From Anaerolinea thermophila UNI-1 (GTDB taxonomy: Bacteria; Chloroflexota; Anaerolineae; Anaerolineales; Anaerolineaceae), in NCBI RefSeq assembly GCF_000199675.1, contig NC_014960.1:3162001-3226000 (forward strand): a DNA stretch of 64,000 nucleotides. Direction: 5' to 3'. The number at the start of each line of letters is the position of its first letter. The first letter of the stretch is position 1. The translations under genes were made by a program, and so were the position numbers. Positions 58,533 through 64,000 of the stretch are shown piece after piece. The notes beneath the pieces are model-generated. The model was given only the letters and a program-made list of their open reading frames with translations, did not search any database and was not told the DNA's origin.

Positions 58533-59822
58533 ATGAAAAAATTTACCGGAACCACCCTCATCCTCACCGGCATCATTGTGGTGCTGAGCGCCCTGCTGAT
58601 TGGCGTGCTGATTTTCCTGCGCAACCAGCCCGCCCCTCAGCGCGGGGTGATGCCGGTGGTCAAGATTGCCGCCATGGAACCCGACAGTTCCATCTGGGGA
58701 CAGAACTTCCCCAATCAGTACTCCACCTTCATGATGACCGAGAGCAACAACACCGCCACCACCTACGGCGGCTCTGACCCCTACGAGAAACTGAACAAAG
58801 ACCCCATGCTCAAGACCCTCTTCGCCGGCAACCCCTTCTCCAAGGGCTACGGCGAGGACCGCGGGCATGCCAACGCGCTGACCGACGTGGAGAACACCCC
58901 GCGCCTTTCGGACAAGACGCCCGGCACCTGCTACTCGTGCAAGAGCGCCGATAACCCCAAATTGTGGAGCGAAATGGGCATGGCGGAGTACGACAAGACG
59001 CCCTTCAAGCAGTTAGGGGAGAAGATTAATCATCCCATCGGGTGCGCCAACTGCCACGACGCCGAGACCATGCGCCTCATCGTCACCAACCCGGCGCTGG
59101 AAGAAGCCCTTAAGGAACAGGGCAAGGACTGGCGCACCTTCTCGCGCCAGGAAATGCGCTCGCTGGTGTGCGCCAACTGCCATGTGGAGTACTACTTCAC
59201 CAAAGAGGGCAACTACCTCACCTTCCCGTGGGAGAAAGGCACAAACGTGGAAGCCATGGAAGCCTACTACAATGAGATCGGCTTCTTCGATTGGAAACAC
59301 GCCGACTCCGGCGCAAACATGATCAAGATGCAGCACCCCGATTATGAGATGTACACCGCCAACAGCACGCACTACAAAGCCGGGGTTGCCTGCGCCGACT
59401 GCCACATGCCCTACATGCGCGATGGCGCCGCCAAGTTCTCCAGCCACAACGTCAAAAGCCCCCTGCTCGACCCGGCGCGTTCCTGCGGCACCTGCCACAC
59501 CGATGTCAACTACGTGGTGGAGCGGGTGAACATCATCCAGAAGAACGTGTACGATACCATGCAGAACACCGAAAAAGCCCTGGTATCAGCCATCAACGCC
59601 ATCAAGACGGCATCCGAAAACCCCAACGCCGACCAGAGCAAACTGGAAGAAGCCCGCAAACTGCACCGCGCCGCGCAACTGCGCTGGGATTACGTGGCGG
59701 CAGAAAACAGCATGGGCTTCCACAACCCCACCGAAGCCCTGCGCATCCTTGCCGCCGCCACCGACCTGGCGCGCCAGGCGGAATTGACCGCCCTGCAAGC
59801 CGTGCAGGTTGCCAGCAAGTAA
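58533..59822 (+). CDS. nrfA: NrfA, pentaheme cytochrome c nitrite reductase
   Basis: 429 residues. After an N-terminal helix (11-30, uncleaved anchor or signal) the catalytic heme motif CYSCK is at 133-137 with the diagnostic Lys, followed by four CxxCH motifs at 171-175, 213-217, 287-291 and 318-322. QHPDYEMYTANSTHYKAGV and ADCHMPYMRDGA are typical of the active-site side. It reduces nitrite to ammonium outside the cytoplasmic membrane using electrons from NrfH. AGGAGC precedes the ATG. A strong bidirectional terminator follows. Confidence 0.95.
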   Translation: MKKFTGTTLILTGIIVVLSALLIGVLIFLRNQPAPQRGVMPVVKIAAMEPDSSIWGQNFPNQYSTFMMTESNNTATTYGGSDPYEKLNKDPMLKTLFAGNPFSKGYGEDRGHANALTDVENTPRLSDKTPGTCYSCKSADNPKLWSEMGMAEYDKTPFKQLGEKINHPIGCANCHDAETMRLIVTNPALEEALKEQGKDWRTFSRQEMRSLVCANCHVEYYFTKEGNYLTFPWEKGTNVEAMEAYYNEIGFFDWKHADSGANMIKMQHPDYEMYTANSTHYKAGVACADCHMPYMRDGAAKFSSHNVKSPLLDPARSCGTCHTDVNYVVERVNIIQKNVYDTMQNTEKALVSAINAIKTASENPNADQSKLEEARKLHRAAQLRWDYVAAENSMGFHNPTEALRILAAATDLARQAELTALQAVQVASK

Positions 59823-59846
59823 ACCCATCTCTTAGCGGAATCAAAA

Positions 59847-59883
59847 ACGCTCCCGCGTTATTGGCGGGAGCGTTTGCTTTTTC
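59847..59883. terminator. bidirectional terminator between nrfA and the rhodanese gene
   Basis: Perfect 11-bp stem AACGCTCCCGC / GCGGGAGCGTT; TGCTTTTTC follows on plus and TTTTTGATT on minus. Confidence 0.88.
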
Positions 59884-59892
59884 AGGCAGTGT

Positions 59893-60351
59893 TTACGGTC
59901 CGGTCACGGTGGGCAAGCCCGCCGCCGACCAGGCTTTGATGCCGCCGCTCATGCTGGTCACGTTGGTAAAGCCGGCTTGTTTGAGAATATCGCGTCCTTC
60001 CTGACTGCGGTTGCCCGAACGGCAGTACACCACAATCTTCTGGTCTCGCGGCAGTTCGTTCACCCGGCTTGCCAGTTGCCCCAACGGGATGAGCGTTGCC
60101 CCGGGGATGTGGTACTCGTTCCATTCTTCAGGTTCGCGCACATCCAGCACAAACGCGCCTTCATCGCGCAGTTGGGCGGCTTGCTGTACGCTGATTTCGG
60201 CGGGCAGGGTTGCCTGCTGGCTGGGACGCATCAGCGTGCTGACGGCAATCGCCCCAAACCCGACCACCAAGCCAATCAACACCCACGCCCACCAGGGAAA
60301 TCCCTGCCGCTGGGCGGTTTTTTTCGTTTGTACCGGTTTTTTTCGTGCCAT
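59893..60351 (-). CDS. membrane-anchored rhodanese-domain protein
   Basis: 152 residues from the ATG at 60351 (GAGGGAAAA upstream); longer in-frame starts cross the palindrome and the opposite promoter and are rejected. A Lys-rich N-terminus and one membrane helix (WWAWVLIGLVVGFGAIAVS, about 20-38) are followed by a rhodanese domain: FVLDVREPEEWNEYHIPGA and the active Cys in VVYCRSGNRSQ. It transfers sulfane sulfur or senses redox/sulfur compounds at the membrane. It is divergent from the PrsW-like gene. Confidence 0.85.
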   Translation of the reverse strand: MARKKPVQTKKTAQRQGFPWWAWVLIGLVVGFGAIAVSTLMRPSQQATLPAEISVQQAAQLRDEGAFVLDVREPEEWNEYHIPGATLIPLGQLASRVNELPRDQKIVVYCRSGNRSQEGRDILKQAGFTNVTSMSGGIKAWSAAGLPTVTGP

Positions 60352-60378
60352 TTTTCCCTCACACTCTTTTTCGAGGCT

Positions 60379-60395
60379 GATACAATGATTGTATC
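60379..60395. promoter_or_regulatory. palindrome between the divergent rhodanese and PrsW-like genes
   Basis: GATACAAT-G-ATTGTATC, a perfect 8-bp palindrome with one central base, 27 bases from the rhodanese start and 50 from the other start. The arms contain TACAAT and TTGTAT, which resemble -10 boxes on either strand. Confidence 0.5.
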
Positions 60396-60445
60396 TGTTG
60401 TTGAGATGCACAGCACAGGAAAAAGTTACACCACCGGAGGACAGG

Positions 60446-61183
60446 ATGACATCCATGGGAGTCGTCACCGCGCTTTTGTTGACCGGCACACTGGCGGGGA
60501 TGGTTTTGCTGGCGGGCTTGAGCCGTCTGCGGACAAGGATGTGGTCGGCGGCGGGGGTAGTCCTGCCGCTTTTGCCGATGGCGTATCTGCTCAACCGCTT
60601 CATTCGCGCGCCGTTCTTTGATTACCTTGGCACGCAGGCAAACCTGCCGCCCTTCCTTGACCTGGAGATGCCCTGGTGGTTTCTGGGGTTATGGTGGCTC
60701 TTCCCGCCCCTGCTGGAAGAGTGGGCAAAGGCGCTGGTTTTCCTCTTTCCGCCCGCCAGCCGTCTGCTTCAGGACGCCCGCCCCGCCTTTCTGGGGGGCA
60801 TGCTGGCAGGGCTGGCGTATGCCCTGGGCGAGACGGTGTACGTCCACTGGGCAACGCCCGACCCTTCGGTGGTCAACCTTGCCGGGTATGCCGCCGAGCG
60901 TGCCGCCTTCACCCTGCTTCACGGCGCGCTGACCGCGCAGGTTGCCCTGGGGCTGGCGCGGGGCAGGGGTGGCGCCCTGCGGGCGTTCCTTGCCGCCGCC
61001 GGACTGCATGCGCTGGCGATTCTGGGCATCGTGCTGATGCAGGTGGGCTTGATCGAGCCGCTGGCGGCGCTGATTGCCCTCTGGGCAGGGACGCTTCTGG
61101 CGCTGGGCTGGGGCATCTGGCAGGCGCGGCGGATGTTCCGCGAAAGGGACGCGGAGAGTCTCGACAACCTCAGCGCGCGCTGA
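60446..61183 (+). CDS. PrsW-like membrane protein (putative intramembrane protease)
   Basis: 245 residues from the ATG at 60446 (GGAGGACAGG upstream). Seven or so membrane helices; the segment PPLLEEWAKALVFLF near 90-104 contains the EExxK motif of PrsW, and TLLHGALTAQVALG and GLHALAIL give the two conserved His-containing helices of that superfamily (also shared with CPBP-type proteases). PrsW in other bacteria starts cleavage of an anti-sigma factor; no sigma/anti-sigma pair is seen here. The stop lies in a 19-bp direct repeat. Confidence 0.7.
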   Translation: MTSMGVVTALLLTGTLAGMVLLAGLSRLRTRMWSAAGVVLPLLPMAYLLNRFIRAPFFDYLGTQANLPPFLDLEMPWWFLGLWWLFPPLLEEWAKALVFLFPPASRLLQDARPAFLGGMLAGLAYALGETVYVHWATPDPSVVNLAGYAAERAAFTLLHGALTAQVALGLARGRGGALRAFLAAAGLHALAILGIVLMQVGLIEPLAALIALWAGTLLALGWGIWQARRMFRERDAESLDNLSAR

Positions 61184-61333
61184 TTTTCTTCGCGCGCTTT
61201 GCGTCTTTGCGGTGACATACCCCTGAGCGCACCCTTCGACAGGCTCAGGGCGTGGCAAAACACACACTGAGCCTTGCCAAAGCCGTGCTCATGACCACTC
61301 GTGTCATCACAAGGGCGCGCTGATTTTCTTCGC
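61175..61333. repeat. 19-bp direct repeats flanking a repeat-rich spacer
   Basis: GCGCGCTGATTTTCTTCGC occurs at 61175-61193 and again at 61315-61333, 140 bases apart. The spacer holds TTTGCGTCTTTGCGGTGA and CCCTTCGACAGGCTCAGGG, both resembling common dispersed intergenic repeats. No gene is present. Confidence 0.65.
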
Positions 61334-61338
61334 CGTTT

Positions 61339-61803
61339 CTACCGCACCGCCACGTAAATATACAGGATGGACTCCGGCGAGAAACCGCGGAATACGCGGT
61401 CGTCGTAGACCTCAATATCCACTTCCGGGGTCACGCGGGTTAAGCCGCTGTTCGGCAGGTACTCGACTGCAATTTTATGGAAGGTATCCTGCAGGGTTTC
61501 CAGCCCGCCGCGATGCTCGAACACCGCATAGCGTGCCGCCGGCAGGGTCACCTTGACCATGCCTTCCGGCACGGGGTGATCGGCCTCCACTTCCATCCCG
61601 GCGATGTACTCAAACTCGCCGGGGGGCAAGCCGGGCGCCATGCGGCACACGCCGAACGACTCCAGCGGGTTGGTGGTGCGAATCTCGCCCATGCGCGGCA
61701 GGAACTGCTCCCACATGGCAGAAATTTCCTGATGCTCATTCTTGCCCTGATAGCGGTATCCCAGCACGGTGAAGGCAGGACGTTCAACAATTTCTGGATT
61801 CAT
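61339..61803 (-). CDS. GyrI-like effector-binding domain protein
   Basis: 154 residues from the ATG at 61803 (AAGGGAGAATC upstream). The GyrI-like double SHS2 fold is suggested by VERPAFTVLGYRYQGKN at the N-terminus, FEYIAGMEVEADHPVPEGM in the middle and the ending DIEVYDDRVFRGFSPESILYIYVAV. Stand-alone members bind small ligands or gyrase-like partners; the ligand is unknown. It is the second protein of this fold in the window (the other is at 27359-27826), but the two are not close in sequence. Confidence 0.75.
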   Translation of the reverse strand: MNPEIVERPAFTVLGYRYQGKNEHQEISAMWEQFLPRMGEIRTTNPLESFGVCRMAPGLPPGEFEYIAGMEVEADHPVPEGMVKVTLPAARYAVFEHRGGLETLQDTFHKIAVEYLPNSGLTRVTPEVDIEVYDDRVFRGFSPESILYIYVAVR

Positions 61804-61839
61804 GATGGATTCTCCCTTGAAGGTTGGCAAGGATTGCGG

Positions 61840-62547
61840 TCAGACGCCGGGCAGGTTCTCAATCAGGTCGAGCATGCGCTCGTAGTGCGAGCCTTTCCAG
61901 TACACCTGACCGCAGGACGGACAGCGGTGAAACTCATCGTAGTACAGGCGGGTGAGCGGCTCCAGTTGCTCCAGCACGCTCTCTTTGCTCACCGCTTCCA
62001 GCGGGGTGTTACAGCGCAAACAGCGCTGGAAAGCCCCCTGCCGGTGGTTCAGGCAAAAACGCCGGACAACTTCGGCAACCTGCTCGCGCGGGTTTTGACT
62101 GCGTACCCAGTGCCCGTACTGAATACCCTTGCGCATCAGCAGGCGGCGGTCACGGGTGAGCAGGATACGTTCCTGCTGAACAGCAATCTGCGCCAGTTCC
62201 TCATCGGCAAAGTCGTTGCGGTACAGACTGTCGTAACCCAGCATGCGCAGGTATGCCGCCAGCCTGCCCAGGTGATTGTCCAGCACAAAGCGCGGCGGGA
62301 TGGGCAAACTCTGTGGCTCTGCCGGAAAGACCTCGATGCGGTCGCCCTCGGCAGGAGTGCGGCTCAACCCCACCGGTTGACCGTTGCGGCGCACCTCGCC
62401 GACCTCGGTATGCGGCACCCCCAGCGACTCGATGAGATGTTTCAGCGACTGATGTCCCTGAAAATCCAGCCAGAAGACCTCGCGCCGCCGCGCGTGAGGC
62501 AACAGCATCCACAAATCCGGATGAAAAGCAAACCAGGCACCGGGCAT
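61840..62547 (-). CDS. Mut7-C PIN-type nuclease with N-terminal ubiquitin-like domain
   Basis: 235 residues. Residues 1-75 are the Mut7-C-associated ubiquitin-like domain (VPHTEVGEVRRNGQPVGLSR, ending in EGDRIEVFPA). Residues from about 85 are the Mut7-C nuclease domain with PIN-like Asp residues (FVLDNHLGRLAAYLRMLGYD, LLTRDRRLL) and a C-terminal zinc ribbon (CLRC and CPSC). Predicted RNA nuclease; substrate unknown. GGAGCGCGGAC precedes the ATG. It may be in one operon with the GyrI-like gene, 36 bases downstream. Confidence 0.85.
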   Translation of the reverse strand: MPGAWFAFHPDLWMLLPHARRREVFWLDFQGHQSLKHLIESLGVPHTEVGEVRRNGQPVGLSRTPAEGDRIEVFPAEPQSLPIPPRFVLDNHLGRLAAYLRMLGYDSLYRNDFADEELAQIAVQQERILLTRDRRLLMRKGIQYGHWVRSQNPREQVAEVVRRFCLNHRQGAFQRCLRCNTPLEAVSKESVLEQLEPLTRLYYDEFHRCPSCGQVYWKGSHYERMLDLIENLPGV

Positions 62548-62660
62548 GTCCGCGCTCCGGGAAAAAAGAGGGCTTCCTGCAGGTCTCCCCTGTTTCTTAT
62601 TGTGAACCCGGGATGGGGATTTGTCAAGGTTTTAGAACGAATATTCTATTTCCCGCCCTC

Positions 62661-62716
62661 ATGTCACTGTGAAGCAATCTTCCCAAGCCCCGCAGGAGAT
62701 TGCTTCGCAATGACAT
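62661..62716. repeat. REP-like hairpin element, copy 2
   Basis: A 20-bp inverted repeat with two mismatches: ATGTCACTGTGAAGCAATCT and its partner AGATTGCTTCGCAATGACAT, separated by 16 bases. It shares TGTCATTGCGA and GAAGCAATCT with the element at 46886-46925. The following 40 bases contain TTGAGGCACG in reverse, also present near copy 1. Confidence 0.7.
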
Positions 62717-62787
62717 GATAATACCCACCTCGGCAGGCTCGGCGTGCCTCAAGGTGCAGCATAAATGTGTCGAGACGTTTGAGGGAG

Positions 62788-62832
62788 AAAATAAAAAACC
62801 GGGGCTGTTCTCTGCTACAGAACAGCCCCCGG
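62788..62832 (-). terminator. intrinsic terminator of the right-edge gene
   Basis: Stem CCGGGGGCTGTTCT / AGAACAGCCCCGG with a 7-base loop, then TTTTTTATTTT on the minus strand. Confidence 0.92.
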
Positions 62833-62842
62833 TGTGATCCGT

Positions 62843-64000
62843 TCAGGCTTCCTGGCGCGGCAGAAGGAAGACGGCGCGCGCCCCGCCATCCGGCAGGGTC
62901 ACGGTGATCTTCAGCCTGCCGTCGTGGGTCATCTCCCAGGCGTCTGCGCCGCGCACCTCGGCAAGGCTGGAAAGATCCATGGGCTGGGTCAGGTGCGTGA
63001 ACGTCCCCCCGCTGACGGTGAAGAAAGCCACCACGCCCGCGGCTTTGTCGGTGACGATTTTCTCATGCACCTCGGGGCTGGAGCCAATCCAGCCGCGGCG
63101 GCGCGGATAAGCCGCGCTGACCTCGGGCAGGATACGCCGGTACAGTGCCAGACTCTCCGTCCACAGGCTCAGGACCTCTTCGGAGAGACCGCTCAGCCTG
63201 CCGGTCAGGCTGTTGCCGCCCAGGACCAGCGTGGCGAGGGCATTTTCATCTTCCGCCAGGACCGGCGCGGGCAACAGGCTGGTGGGAATGAAGGGGTCGA
63301 AGTTCAGCGCTTGACGACTGGCTTGCACGGTGCTTGTCCCGCTCAGGCTATAGCGCCCGGCAGCCAGGAACCCCAAGCCCATCGGACGTTGAGGGCTGGA
63401 GACATCCAGATCCACCAGGACATCGGGATACCGCTCGCAGACCTGAGCCGCCACCCGTTGCAGAGCAGACATCAGGCGGAAGCGATAGGCATCGGCGCGT
63501 TCCTGCGGGGTGTGCGCCTCGCTGCCGTGATGGTGCAGAGGCGAATCGCACACGGCATCATGGCTCACTCCCGTCCACTGGAAGACCGTGACGCCCTGCT
63601 CTTCGCGCAGGCGCATCATCGTCTGCGCCAGGTGATCGGCATAGTCCGAGACCAGGCACAGGGGGACATTTCCCTCCACAGCAGGCAGAGCATCTCCCGC
63701 CCTTGTCATACGCCATTCAGCAGAGGCTGGCAGAGCCTGCGGGTTGAGGCGCACGCCCAGGCGCATGCCGTACTCGTCCAGTTTGGCTTTGAGGGGGTTC
63801 AGGTCCTCAGCGCGCCGGGGCATGTCCACCACGAACACATCCAGACCCAGGCGGTGGGCAATCTCCGCCTCACGGAGCAGTTGCTCCGGCGAAAGTCCCT
63901 GGCGGGGGGCGCTGTAGGTCAGCAAATGCTCGCGGCTGGCGGCATGAGTACAGATTTCATTCATCACGAAACGGCGGTAGCGTGGGAGCATCTCGGTCAA
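62843..64000 (-). CDS. large protein of uncertain function, GH36-like? (3' part, cut by window edge)
   Basis: The last 385 codons are in the window; the gene continues past the right edge, so its start is not seen. The part shows LLREAEIAHRLGLDVFVVDMP, which resembles the barrel strand segment of alpha-galactosidase-type (GH36-like) enzymes, a possible Asp-containing strand DVLVDLDVSSPQRP, and a C-terminal beta region (AWEMTHDGRLKITVTLPDGGA) of the kind that closes such proteins. The motifs are not strong enough to name a substrate. It ends in a strong terminator. Confidence 0.4.
   Translation of the reverse strand: MTEMLPRYRRFVMNEICTHAASREHLLTYSAPRQGLSPEQLLREAEIAHRLGLDVFVVDMPRRAEDLNPLKAKLDEYGMRLGVRLNPQALPASAEWRMTRAGDALPAVEGNVPLCLVSDYADHLAQTMMRLREEQGVTVFQWTGVSHDAVCDSPLHHHGSEAHTPQERADAYRFRLMSALQRVAAQVCERYPDVLVDLDVSSPQRPMGLGFLAAGRYSLSGTSTVQASRQALNFDPFIPTSLLPAPVLAEDENALATLVLGGNSLTGRLSGLSEEVLSLWTESLALYRRILPEVSAAYPRRRGWIGSSPEVHEKIVTDKAAGVVAFFTVSGGTFTHLTQPMDLSSLAEVRGADAWEMTHDGRLKITVTLPDGGARAVFLLPRQEA

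Overview
The window looks like a chromosome segment of an anaerobic member of the Chloroflexota, most likely the Anaerolineae. The reasons are indirect. Many exported lipoproteins carry long Thr/Pro linkers. There is a bacterial mevalonate operon of archaeal-type architecture (class II HMG-CoA reductase, HMG-CoA synthase, a thiolase-like protein and a DUF35 partner). There is a periplasmic NrfHA nitrite reductase, carbohydrate-phosphorylase metabolism, and several promoters whose -10 box lies only 7-9 nt before the ATG (candidate leaderless mRNAs). No rRNA or tRNA gene was seen, so the placement rests on gene content only.

Layout. 0-1.4 kb: the edge of a type III-B CRISPR-Cas locus (5' part of cmr1, preceded by a CARF-HTH protein of the NE0113 family). 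1.5-8.4 kb: an exported protein, then a LacI-regulated ABC importer operon ending in a GH8 lipoprotein, probably for xylo-oligosaccharides. 8.4-20.7 kb: a DUF368 polyprenyl-phosphate transporter, DUF1810, cellobiose phosphorylase (GH94), a beta-propeller-like surface protein, a large reductase/acyl-activating fusion, type II NADH dehydrogenase, an AAC(3)-like acetyltransferase and a CBM9-like lipoprotein. 20.7-28.7 kb: a two-component system, a membrane protein behind a LexA-box-like site, a Na+(K+)/H+ antiporter gene broken at a 10-C tract, an MFS transporter and a small lower-GC patch. 28.2-32.4 kb: the mevalonate operon. 32.5-44.9 kb: O-antigen ligase-like protein, OsmC, PriA, an NgoMIV-type restriction-modification pair, a DMT exporter, Ada, PurA and a lipoprotein. 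45-56.7 kb: a GH13 enzyme, an esterase lipoprotein, a SulP transporter, VIT1-like transporter, M28 peptidase, dUTPase, GlgC, an NfeD-slipin-GNAT operon and a SWIM-type small protein. 56.7-57.9 kb: a complete 1200-bp insertion sequence with an 8-bp target duplication. 58-64 kb: nrfHA, a membrane rhodanese divergent from a PrsW-like protein, a GyrI-like protein, a Mut7-C nuclease, and the 3' part of a large protein of uncertain function.

How the genes fit together. The GH8 enzyme, importer, cellobiose phosphorylase, GH13 enzyme and GlgC fit a saccharide-fermenting lifestyle with glycogen storage. NrfHA with NDH-2 offers a route for electrons to nitrite. The mevalonate genes supply isoprenoids, while the reductase/acyl-ligase fusion may make fatty aldehydes or alcohols for lipids.

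Most notable. The thiolase-like protein of the mevalonate operon has lost the catalytic Cys and both His residues. The reductase-acyl ligase fusion has an inverted domain order and no carrier domain. The CARF-HTH protein next to cmr1 looks like a cyclic-oligoadenylate-responsive regulator. The antiporter frameshift sits in a G10/C10 tract. The NgoMIV-like nuclease is paired with an amino-methyltransferase under a palindrome-covered, apparently leaderless promoter.
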